Shown here in pieces: positions 50,942 to 59,155 of a DNA stretch of 64,000 nt. Origin of the DNA: Rhizobium sp. 007. GTDB taxonomy: Bacteria; Pseudomonadota; Alphaproteobacteria; Rhizobiales; Rhizobiaceae. Every line of letters starts with the position of its first letter. Positions within the stretch are counted from its first letter, which is position 1. The notes under the pieces are model-generated. The model did not search any database. It worked only from the letters and a program-made list of their open reading frames with translations, and was not told where the DNA came from. The stretch lies in contig NZ_CP064187.1 in the NCBI RefSeq assembly GCF_015353075.1, positions 2,356,001-2,420,000 on the forward strand, in the 5' to 3' direction. Both the position numbers and the translations under genes were made by a program.

Positions 50942-52120
50942 TTAACGTGAAGCAGCCGTGATATGGCTCGAAAACGCGAAACTTTCCGGCAGGGCGAAAG
51001 GTGCGGAACGGCCGTCGGCCATATGTACGGCAGCTTCGGCAAGACGGTGGGCAAGGCCGAAGCTGACCTTGAAGCCGCCGGTCAAGGCGATGAGCTTCGG
51101 ATACATCGGATGCGGACCGATCATCGGATCGCGGTCGATCGCCTTCGGACGAAGGCCGGCCCAGCGCTCGACGACCGGCGCCTCGCCAAGCACGGGGGCC
51201 ATCTCGCGCGCCGCTTCGATCAGAGAGTCGAGTTGAGCATCGGTCGTATTGGGATTGTCAAAACGGTCCTCGCTGGTGCTGCCGATCGCAGCATGGCCGC
51301 CCTCATGAGCAATGATATAGAGGCCGTCGCGGAAGATGGTGGGAAAGGCGGGATCGATCTCGGCCTTCAACAGCGCCGCCTGCCCCTTGACCGGTTGGCC
51401 GAGCGGCCTTTCCAATCCGGGCGTGAACCGCTGCAGAAGTGGAAATGACTGGTGACCTGCCGCGACGATGCAGCGGCCGAAGGCGATTGTTCTCCCACCG
51501 GCGTCGGCGATCCCGCGTTCCGGTTCGAGACCGCCAACTGTAGCATTCTCGATAATGCTCACACGCTTTGCCTGCCTCAGAAAGGCGACAAGAGCGGCGA
51601 CCAGCGTGCGGGGTGCGACGCGGGCAGCGAGCGTGTCGTGCACGAAGCCGCTCGCACCGGCGGCAGGGTCGATCCAGCCTGCAACCGGCGGAGCATCTGC
51701 GACATGCCAATGGAAGCTGCTGCCGTGCCGATGCCAGTGTGTTTCGGCATCGGCGGAATGAGTAAGCGCGATCTTGCGCAGATGCGGCTTCGGCAGCGGG
51801 ATGATGCGGCCGGATCGGCGGTAGCCGGTGGAAAGGCCGGTGGCAGCTTCGATCGCAGAGATCTCGGTTTCGAGGGAAACCAGCGCATCGAACTGGAACT
51901 GCTTCTTGGCATTCCATTTGTCCGGCGAATGCGGCATCAGCGCGCCGAGCAGCCCGCCGCTCGCACCCTGCCCCAATTCGCCTGCATCGACGAGGAGCGT
52001 GTCGATGCCAAGTCGCTCGGCATGAACCGCCGCCCACAGCCCCATGATGCCGCCGCCGGCAATCAGCAGACTGACGCACGATTGACCGGAGGAGATGACC
52101 GCACTATCGGCTTTAGGCAT
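50942..52120 (-). CDS. FAD-dependent oxidoreductase, MnmC1-like
   Basis: A 392-residue DAO-superfamily flavoprotein. The dinucleotide site is SLLIAGGGIMGLWAAVHAER. The following ELGQGASGGLLGALMPHSPD resembles the QGASGN-type stretch of the MnmC oxidase domain, and the C-terminus has RWAGLRPKAIDRDPMIGP and ALTGGFKVSFGLAHRLAEAA. Its divergent neighbour is mnmD, the other half of bifunctional MnmC. The two starts overlap head to head by 26 bases. Likely role: oxidative removal of carboxymethyl from cmnm5s2U in tRNA. A generic amine or glycine oxidase is the alternative. Confidence 0.8.
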   Translation of the reverse strand: MPKADSAVISSGQSCVSLLIAGGGIMGLWAAVHAERLGIDTLLVDAGELGQGASGGLLGALMPHSPDKWNAKKQFQFDALVSLETEISAIEAATGLSTGYRRSGRIIPLPKPHLRKIALTHSADAETHWHRHGSSFHWHVADAPPVAGWIDPAAGASGFVHDTLAARVAPRTLVAALVAFLRQAKRVSIIENATVGGLEPERGIADAGGRTIAFGRCIVAAGHQSFPLLQRFTPGLERPLGQPVKGQAALLKAEIDPAFPTIFRDGLYIIAHEGGHAAIGSTSEDRFDNPNTTDAQLDSLIEAAREMAPVLGEAPVVERWAGLRPKAIDRDPMIGPHPMYPKLIALTGGFKVSFGLAHRLAEAAVHMADGRSAPFALPESFAFSSHITAASR

Positions 52121-52835
52121 GACAGAGATTGATCCCGATCAGATTGGCAGCACGAGCCAACCGCTCGAATGGCGCGACGGCGATATGCCCTATTCGCGGG
52201 CCTTTGGCGACCATTTTTATTGCCAGACGGACGGGCGGCTCGAATGCGGTCACGTCTTTCTGGCGGGCAACGGCCTGCCGGAACGGTGGACCGGCAAGGA
52301 CAATTTCCGCATTGGAGAGTTGGGGTTCGGCACCGGGCTGAACTTCGCGGAAACATGGCGGCAATGGAAAGCGCATCGCCAAAGCGGCCAACATCTGAAC
52401 TTCATTTCCTTCGAGCTTTACCCGATGCGTCCGCAGGAGATCGGTCGCGCACTTTCGCACTGGCCGCAAATCGACGCCGAGCGGCAGGCGCTAACGGTGC
52501 TGTGGCCCGGCCAGCCGCAAGGCACCGTGACGCTTGCATTAGACGAGCAGACGACTTTGAGCGTTGTCTGCAGCGCGGCAATCGATGGCGTTGCGGCCGC
52601 CGAACCCGGCTTCGACGCCTGGTATCTCGATGGTTTCGCGCCGTCGCGCAACCCCGACATGTGGTCGGAAGAGCTGATGCGGCTCATCTGCGAGAAGACC
52701 CTCTCTGGAGGAAGCTTCGCGACCTATGCCGCGGCAGGCTTCGTCAGGCGCAATCTGATGGCGGCGGGATTTGCGGTCGAGCGGCGCAAGGGTTTCGCCG
52801 GCAAGCGCGAGATGCTCTGCGGCGTAAAACCCTAG
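52095..52835 (+). CDS. mnmD: tRNA (mnm5s2U34) methyltransferase domain protein MnmD
   Basis: 246 residues from ATG 52095; ATG 52119 (MTEIDPDQIG) is an alternative because GGAGGAG touches the first ATG. A Rossmann methyltransferase of the MnmC N-terminal type: EWRDGDMPYSRAFGDHFYCQ, the SAM loop ELGFGTGLNFAETW, and DAWYLDGFAPSRNPDMWSEE. It methylates the aminomethyl group at the wobble uridine of tRNAs. In E. coli this domain is fused to the MnmC oxidase. Its stop shares CTAG with the stop of the convergent histidine kinase gene. Confidence 0.93.
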   Translation: MTALSALGMTEIDPDQIGSTSQPLEWRDGDMPYSRAFGDHFYCQTDGRLECGHVFLAGNGLPERWTGKDNFRIGELGFGTGLNFAETWRQWKAHRQSGQHLNFISFELYPMRPQEIGRALSHWPQIDAERQALTVLWPGQPQGTVTLALDEQTTLSVVCSAAIDGVAAAEPGFDAWYLDGFAPSRNPDMWSEELMRLICEKTLSGGSFATYAAAGFVRRNLMAAGFAVERRKGFAGKREMLCGVKP

Positions 52836-55800
52836 TGGCCTGAGCGGCCGGGCAACTGCGCGCTCTTGCCGAGCCAGAGCTGGATTTTCTCTTCCAGCAG
52901 TTCGGGGCTGATCGGCTTCGACATGTAATCGTCCATGCCGGCGTCGAGACAGAGCTCGCGGTCGCTTTCGAGCGCATGCGCCGTTACGCCGATGATCGGC
53001 ACGCGGTGGCCCTGTCCGCGCTCTCGGACACGGATCGCGCGGGTCGCGTCGTGGCCGTTCATCACCGGCATCGAGACGTCCATCATGATGATCCGCGGCG
53101 CATGGCTTTCCCAGGCGTTGACCGCCTCCTGGCCGTTGTTGACGACGAGGAAACTCAGGCCGGTGCCCTGCAGGATCTGCGTGAAGACAATCTGGTTCAC
53201 CTCGTTGTCCTCGGCGACGAGCACATCGATGAAGGCAGTCTTGCGCTGTTTTGAGGCCGGCGGCGCAAAAGGCTCCGGTTCCCTCATCTCGGTTTCTGCC
53301 TGCAGGCGGGCGATTTCGGCTGCAGAAGCCCGCTTCACGCGACTTGCGCGCACGACCTCGACGATCGTGTTGCGAAGAAGGTTGGCGCGGGCCGGTTTCA
53401 TCAGATGCGCATGGCCGTTGAGGGCTGCGAACTCCTTCTCCGTGCCGGAGATATCCATTGAGGTCAGGAAGATGATCGGCAGGCTCTCGAAGCGGGCGTC
53501 GGCCCTGAGCCTGCGGGCGACTTCCGCACCGTTCATTTCCGGCATGTGATAGTCGAGCACCAGGGCATCGACCTGGACGCCGATCTGGTGTGCGGCCTCA
53601 AGGATGGCAATGCCGGTCCTGCCGTCTTCGGCAGCCACGCCGTCAAAACCCCAAAGCGACAGCTGCTCGGAGAGAATGCGGCGGTTCACCTCGTTGTCGT
53701 CGATGACGAGCACGCGTGCGCCGCGTACATTGACGGGCAGCGGCTTGGGATCGAGGCGGGCAGCAGCGATGGCGAAGGGCAGGTTGACAGTGAAGACCGA
53801 GCCCTTGCCCGGTTCGCTCTCGGCGTTGACGTAACCGCCAAAGAGATCGACCAGACCGGCAGTGATGGCAAGACCAAGGCCGGTACCCTCGTGGCGCCGC
53901 GTCGAAGAGGAATCGACCTGCGAGAATTTGTCGAAGACCGATTGCAGTTTGTCTGCCGGGATGCCGATGCCGGTATCCTCGATCCTGATCTCGACCATGA
54001 CCTCACCGTCCGAGCCAGGCCGGAAACCGATATCGACGAAGACATGCCCCTTCTCGGTAAACTTGACGGCGTTGCCGACGAGATTTGTGACGATCTGGCG
54101 AAACCGCCCGGCATCGCCGATGACGGCGGCAGGCAGGTTCGGATCGGCGCGCACGAGAAGCTCGAGATCCTTCTCCGCCGCGGGCGAAGAAAGCAGCGTC
54201 GCGACATCCTCGACCGCTTCCACCGGATCGAAGGCCGCCTTGCGCAGCGTCATCTGTCCGGCATCGATTTTGGAGAAGTCCAGAATGTCGTTGATGATCG
54301 TCAGAAGCGCGTTGCCGGACTTGACGATGATGTCGATGAAGGTCTTCTGCCGCGCGTCAAGATCGGTCTTCGCCATCAGCTCGGCCATGCCGAGCACGCC
54401 ATTCATCGGCGTGCGGATTTCATGGCTCATATTGGCGAGAAATTCCGACTTGGCGCGATCGGCAGCTTCAGCCCGTGCCAGCAGCCTCTCAAGCTCTTCC
54501 TCGCGCTCTTTCATTTCGGTGACGTCGGTGAAGAGCGCGACCCAATGGCCGCGCTCGCTGATCGTCGCCTCCATGTTCACCCAGCGCTCGCCGGCCACAT
54601 GAAAGACAGTGGCGATCGGCTGCTTCGCAGCGATGTTTGAACGCCAATAGTGCAACACCTCGGCGGCGGGACTCTTGAAGTCGCCGCGATCGGCGCAGAA
54701 ATTGAAGAGGTCGATCCAGCCGCGGCCTGCAACGAGGTATTCCGGCGGAATACGCAGAACGTCCGAAAGCGCATCGTTGGAGAGCTTGATGATGCCGTCC
54801 TGGACGATCGTCAGGCCTTGCGGCATGGCCCGCGTCGCATCCCGCATCAGTTCGCCGAGATGCTCCAGGGCAGCGCGCGCTTCATGGATTTCCTTCTCGC
54901 TCGCGCGAATGGCGCTCATATCGGAATAGGAGAGAAGAATGCGGTCGTTCGAGATGCGGCGGCTGTCGAAGATGATCGATTTGCCGCCCGACCAGCTGAG
55001 TTCGATCGGCTCCTGCTCCCCATCCGAACCGAAATGGCGCTGGCGCTCCGCCAGGATCTCTTCCGGGCTGTGCTCGTGGCCATAGCGCCCGAGTTCACAA
55101 TTGCGGCGGATGACATCGATGAACGGCCGGCCGTCAAAACGATCGTCAGGCGGCAGATCACAGATCGTGTAGAATTCGTCGTTTATGTAGAGGATATCGA
55201 GATTGTTATCGAGGATCAGCACGCCGACCGGCAGCGAACGCAGGATGTTTTCAATGTCGCGATGCAGGATTTCGGCATGCTTCTGCGCCTCGATCAGCTT
55301 GGCTTCACGCTCCTTGAGCGGTGAGATGTCCGAAAAAGAGCCGACGACATAGACCCTGCTGTCCGGCGTCTGCACGCGATTGACGCGCGTCAAGATCGGA
55401 TAAACTGTTCCGTCCGTGCTTGGAAGCTTACCTTCCACCTCCGTTAGCGAGCCGTCCTTGAGCGCCAGAGCGTTTTCCTCATAGATGCTGGCGCCACTCT
55501 CCTCGCCGAACATCTCAAACTCTGTGAGGCCAAGCACCTTTGACCGGACATGGCCGGTGAAGGTCTCGTAATACTGGTTGGCATAGACGAGGCGGTGCTG
55601 TTCATCGCGCGCGAAGGCGGCGACCGGCAGGTCTTCCATGATGGTCTGGAGGAGATCGAGCTCGTTGACGCTCTCGTGCCATCCGGTTTCAGCGGGCGAT
55701 GCTTTGCCTCCACTTCGATAGGCCGAATTGACGATCAGCGGGCGGCCGTCGTCAGCGAAAATGCCGACCGGATGATCGAGTTTTTCCAGCGTGGCACGGA

Positions 55801-56212
55801 CGCGCTCGAAATCGGCGAGCAAAGCCTGATCCGGCCCCGAGAGAACCGGCCGGCGGGGCTGCGCGCGCGCCTCGAAGATACCGAGAACATAGGCCCGGTC
55901 TTCCGACGGCATGAAGCTCTCGATCCGGATCCGCTCATGCTCGGTTGCGGCAGCATCGAAGCAGATGGCGGTTTCTTCGGTGCCGAAGACGAGCGCGCGG
56001 CGCTCCTTGTCTTCACGCTCCTCCTCTTCCGGACGGTCGAGAATTTCGCGGGTCCGGCGGCCGATGAAATCGGAAATTTCCCTGCCGAAGAAGCGGGCAT
56101 AGGCTTCGTTGACGGCAACGTAGCGAAGCTCGCTGTTCTTGACATAGGCAGGCGTATCCAGATCTGCGATCCGGCTGCACGCCAGTTCGAGAAGGTCCCC
56201 GCTCGATGTCAA
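52832..56212 (-). CDS. cytosolic multi-PAS hybrid sensor histidine kinase
   Basis: A 1126-residue kinase without signal peptide or membrane helix. At least four PAS domains occupy about 1-570 (TPAYVKNSELRYVAVNEAYA; VAAFARDEQHRLVYANQYYE; VGVLILDNNLDILYINDEFY; PQGLTIVQDGIIKLSNDALS). HisKA has His597 in ANMSHEIRTPMNGV, followed by HATPase_c (GNAVKFTEKGHVF, EDTGIGIP). Two receiver domains follow, with Asp887 (LVLDYHMPEMNG) and Asp1045 (MMDVSMPVMNG). No Hpt domain is present, so a separate phosphotransferase is needed. The signal is probably cytosolic (redox, gas or small ligand). Confidence 0.94.
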   Translation of the reverse strand: MTSSGDLLELACSRIADLDTPAYVKNSELRYVAVNEAYARFFGREISDFIGRRTREILDRPEEEEREDKERRALVFGTEETAICFDAAATEHERIRIESFMPSEDRAYVLGIFEARAQPRRPVLSGPDQALLADFERVRATLEKLDHPVGIFADDGRPLIVNSAYRSGGKASPAETGWHESVNELDLLQTIMEDLPVAAFARDEQHRLVYANQYYETFTGHVRSKVLGLTEFEMFGEESGASIYEENALALKDGSLTEVEGKLPSTDGTVYPILTRVNRVQTPDSRVYVVGSFSDISPLKEREAKLIEAQKHAEILHRDIENILRSLPVGVLILDNNLDILYINDEFYTICDLPPDDRFDGRPFIDVIRRNCELGRYGHEHSPEEILAERQRHFGSDGEQEPIELSWSGGKSIIFDSRRISNDRILLSYSDMSAIRASEKEIHEARAALEHLGELMRDATRAMPQGLTIVQDGIIKLSNDALSDVLRIPPEYLVAGRGWIDLFNFCADRGDFKSPAAEVLHYWRSNIAAKQPIATVFHVAGERWVNMEATISERGHWVALFTDVTEMKEREEELERLLARAEAADRAKSEFLANMSHEIRTPMNGVLGMAELMAKTDLDARQKTFIDIIVKSGNALLTIINDILDFSKIDAGQMTLRKAAFDPVEAVEDVATLLSSPAAEKDLELLVRADPNLPAAVIGDAGRFRQIVTNLVGNAVKFTEKGHVFVDIGFRPGSDGEVMVEIRIEDTGIGIPADKLQSVFDKFSQVDSSSTRRHEGTGLGLAITAGLVDLFGGYVNAESEPGKGSVFTVNLPFAIAAARLDPKPLPVNVRGARVLVIDDNEVNRRILSEQLSLWGFDGVAAEDGRTGIAILEAAHQIGVQVDALVLDYHMPEMNGAEVARRLRADARFESLPIIFLTSMDISGTEKEFAALNGHAHLMKPARANLLRNTIVEVVRASRVKRASAAEIARLQAETEMREPEPFAPPASKQRKTAFIDVLVAEDNEVNQIVFTQILQGTGLSFLVVNNGQEAVNAWESHAPRIIMMDVSMPVMNGHDATRAIRVRERGQGHRVPIIGVTAHALESDRELCLDAGMDDYMSKPISPELLEEKIQLWLGKSAQLPGRSGH

Positions 56213-56462
56213 AGATGTCGCCTCGCTATCAGGAGAAACAGTGTTCTGGCATCCACTATAGGTGTAAGCCGTTTAACAAGGTTTTAACCATGACACGTTC
56301 CGGAAATCTGGAACCCGGGACAACGAGTTCGGGCCCAAGAGTATCAGGAACTATGCTATAATCTTCCACGTTGTAAGACTGAACTCGATCAGTTGGCCGC
56401 GTTTCGCCACGGTTTCTCCTGACGGCTTCAAGAAACAAGTTCGTCTATGAAAGGAGACGATC

Positions 56463-56912
56463 ATGTCCGTACTTCACAAAAGCATGGCGGCGGGCTTGAT
56501 GGCGTTGACTTTGACTGGCACCTCCCTCATTCCGGCAACTCCGGCGGACGCCGGTCACGATGACTTTTGGGGCGGTGTTGCGGCCGGAGCAATCGGCGGC
56601 ATCCTCCTATCGCACGCTACGCGTCCCTACCCTGGCTACGGCTATTATTATCCCGGACCCTACTATGGAGCCAATTACGGAGCTTACTATGGAGCCGACT
56701 CCGGACCTTATTACGGAGCCTACTATAGACCGTACTACCGGCCCTACTACAGGCCGTATCCGGTCTATCGGAGCTACTACCGGCCTTATTATCGCTCCTA
56801 CTATCGGCCTTACCCGGCCTATTATCGCAATTATGGATATTGCGGTGTGGAGCGCCGCTACGATCACCGATCGGACGTATGGGTGAGAGTTCGGGTCTGC
56901 CCCGGCTATTAA
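56463..56912 (+). CDS. secreted tyrosine-rich repeat protein
   Basis: A 149-residue exported protein starting at ATG 56463 with AAAGGAG upstream. The signal peptide MSVLHKSMAAGLMALTLTGT is cleaved near PADA-GHDD. After a glycine zipper-like stretch (GGVAAGAIGGILLS) come two Tyr-dense repeats: one of G/A-NYGAYYGADSGPYY type (about 60-85), then one of YYRPYYRPYYRPYPVYRSYY type (about 86-122). The end CGVERRYDHRSDVWVRVRVC has two Cys. The Gly zipper plus Tyr/Arg/Pro repeat suggests an envelope or surface polymer-binding protein. Function unknown. Confidence 0.8.
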   Translation: MSVLHKSMAAGLMALTLTGTSLIPATPADAGHDDFWGGVAAGAIGGILLSHATRPYPGYGYYYPGPYYGANYGAYYGADSGPYYGAYYRPYYRPYYRPYPVYRSYYRPYYRSYYRPYPAYYRNYGYCGVERRYDHRSDVWVRVRVCPGY

Positions 56913-57245
56913 GGAGTATGTGTGCGGCACGCCGCTCGTTCAGGCGGCGCGCCGCAGCACCTTTCTCTCGCTCGTCTCTTGACTTTCAACCTGAACTAGA
57001 CCAAATGCAGGCCAGCTTTCACCTTCCGGCCGCCGCGTGAGCTGCCCCTGCGAAAAAAGACAAACGCAAGAAGAAGGATAAAAGCGCATTTCATAGGACG
57101 CCGCGATCCCAAGTGCGGCCAGAAGCGCTGGAAAGTTTTTCCAACACACAAGTTCCCACTTCACGCGGGGTTCTTGACGCCAGAATGATACCGGACCGCA
57201 TGGTGTGATCCGGCACATCGTTTCGGCGCCCCGAAAGGTTATGAC
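56913..57245. other. leader region upstream of the RNA helicase gene
   Basis: 333 bases without a supported gene. The reverse-strand frame at 56940-57218 lacks a ribosome site and motifs. The last part contains the helicase ribosome site (GAAAGG) and the dicodon ATG ACT TGA (57241-57249), which overlaps the TTG start. A long leader would fit the cold-regulated expression known for some DEAD-box helicases, but no defined riboregulator is seen. Confidence 0.35.
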
Positions 57246-58901
57246 TTGACTAATTTTGAATCGCTTGGTGTCTCCAAGCCGATCGTCGCCACGCTTTTTC
57301 AGCTCGGCATTGAAACGCCAACGCCCATTCAGGCGCAGGCAATCCCTCTTCTCCTCGAAGGCCGCGATCTGATCGGCCTCGCCCAGACCGGCACAGGCAA
57401 GACGGCTGCCTTCGGCCTGCCGCTCATTGAAAAATTGCTGGCCGACGACAAGCGTCCCGACAATCGCACGACCCGTACGCTCATCCTCGCTCCGACCCGC
57501 GAGCTCGTGAACCAGATCGCCGAGAACCTCAAGAACTTCGTCCGCAAGTCGCCGCTGCGCATCAATGTCGTTGTCGGCGGCGTGTCCATCAACAAGCAGC
57601 AGCTACAGCTCGAGCGCGGTACCGACATTCTCGTCGCGACACCCGGCCGCCTCCTCGACCTCGTCAACCGCCGCGCCATCACGCTGACCACGGTGCGCTA
57701 TCTCGTGCTCGACGAAGCCGACCAGATGCTCGATCTCGGCTTCGTGCATGATCTGCGCAAGATCGCCAAGCTCGTTCCGAAGCGCCGTCAGACCATGCTC
57801 TTTTCGGCAACCATGCCGAAGGCGATCGCCGATCTTGCGGGCGAATACCTGACCGATCCGATCAAGGTCGAAGTGACGCCCCCCGGCAAGGCTGCGGATA
57901 AGGTTGAACAGTACGTCCACTTCGTCGGCGGCAAGAATGACAAGACGGAGCTGCTGAAAAAGTCGCTTTCCGAAAATCCGGATGGCCGCGCGATCGTGTT
58001 CCTGCGCACCAAGCACGGCGCCGAGAAGCTGATGAAGCATCTCGATCATGTCGGCTATTCGGTCGCTTCCATCCACGGCAACAAGAGCCAGGGCCAGCGC
58101 GAGCGCGCCCTGAAGGCATTCCGCGACGGCGGCATCAAGACTCTGATCGCAACCGACGTTGCCGCCCGCGGCATCGATATTCCGGCCGTCAGCCATGTGT
58201 TCAACTACGATCTGCCGGAAGTGCCGGACGCCTATGTGCACCGCATCGGCCGCACGGCTCGCGCCGGCCGCGACGGCATCGCAATCGCCTTCTGCGCGCC
58301 GGATGAAGCACGCCTGCTGCGCGATATCGAAAGGCTGATGGGCATCGAGATCATCGTTGCCAGCGGCGAACCGCCGGCAGACATGCGCGCGGCTCCGCGC
58401 CGCGGCAACGGCAACGGCAACAACCGCAATCGCGGTGGCCAGGGCCGTGGTGGCGAGGGTCGCGGGGATGGCCGTCCGGGTGAACAGCGCTCCGGCAATC
58501 GCCAGGACCGCCGTCCGCGCCGCGAAGGCGAAGCAGGCGAGGTCCGCGCGAACAACGAGGAACGCCGCGAGCGCCGTCCGCGTCCCGAGCGCCAGACTGC
58601 CCGCAACGAGGACTTCCGCGGCCAGCGCCGCGGTGAAGCGACACCCCAGGGACCGGACAACGATCTCGTATCGACCTCGGATTTCCGACCGGCCAAGAAG
58701 CCGCAACAGCGCCCGCACGGCAGCGCCGATGCGAACCGCCATCATCCCGGCGGCGCCCGTAACGCGCACGGTCGCCCTGGCCGCAAGCATGGTGAGGACC
58801 GCGGCCAGCAGGTTCACGGTGAGCACCGTCAGGACGGCTCTGGCGGCATACGTCGCAAAGGCCCCCGCAATGGCGGCGGCCAGCGTCGCGAACAGGCTTG
58901 A
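57246..58901 (+). CDS. rhlE: DEAD-box RNA helicase, RhlE-like
   Basis: A 551-residue helicase. The Q motif is MTNFESLGVSKPIVATLFQL with PTPIQ; motif I is AQTGTGKT at 46-53, motif II DEAD in VLDEADQMLDLG, motif III SAT, and motif VI HRIGRTARAGRDG. After about residue 375 the tail is a long basic low-complexity region rich in Arg, Gly, Asn and Gln (GNGNNRNRGGQGRGGEGR), suited to RNA binding. It remodels rRNA or mRNA structure. The start appears to be TTG. A strong terminator follows at 58918. Confidence 0.94.
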   Translation: MTNFESLGVSKPIVATLFQLGIETPTPIQAQAIPLLLEGRDLIGLAQTGTGKTAAFGLPLIEKLLADDKRPDNRTTRTLILAPTRELVNQIAENLKNFVRKSPLRINVVVGGVSINKQQLQLERGTDILVATPGRLLDLVNRRAITLTTVRYLVLDEADQMLDLGFVHDLRKIAKLVPKRRQTMLFSATMPKAIADLAGEYLTDPIKVEVTPPGKAADKVEQYVHFVGGKNDKTELLKKSLSENPDGRAIVFLRTKHGAEKLMKHLDHVGYSVASIHGNKSQGQRERALKAFRDGGIKTLIATDVAARGIDIPAVSHVFNYDLPEVPDAYVHRIGRTARAGRDGIAIAFCAPDEARLLRDIERLMGIEIIVASGEPPADMRAAPRRGNGNGNNRNRGGQGRGGEGRGDGRPGEQRSGNRQDRRPRREGEAGEVRANNEERRERRPRPERQTARNEDFRGQRRGEATPQGPDNDLVSTSDFRPAKKPQQRPHGSADANRHHPGGARNAHGRPGRKHGEDRGQQVHGEHRQDGSGGIRRKGPRNGGGQRREQA

Positions 58902-58917
58902 ATACAGAACTGAAAGA

Positions 58918-58943
58918 GGCCGGGTAGCTTCCGGCCTTTTTTT
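58918..58943 (+). terminator. intrinsic terminator of the helicase gene
   Basis: GGCCGG (58918-58923) and CCGGCC (58931-58936) form a 6-bp stem with a 7-base loop, followed by seven T residues. It lies 17 bases after the helicase stop. Confidence 0.88.
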
Positions 58944-59155
58944 GCTTTAAGCCTAGGTGAACGGCTTACCCCGGCGAGACGGTCTCAAAGGACTGCTCGC
59001 CGGCGACATGTGAAGACTATCGCAATCCGCATTGCTATTTTCCGGGCATATCTGCCGATCTTAGCAATTCCGGTTGCATGCCAGCGCCTTCGCGACACTG
59101 GCCCTCATTGAGTGCATTCAACGACAGACTGCTTATTCAATAAGAGAGATAGACC

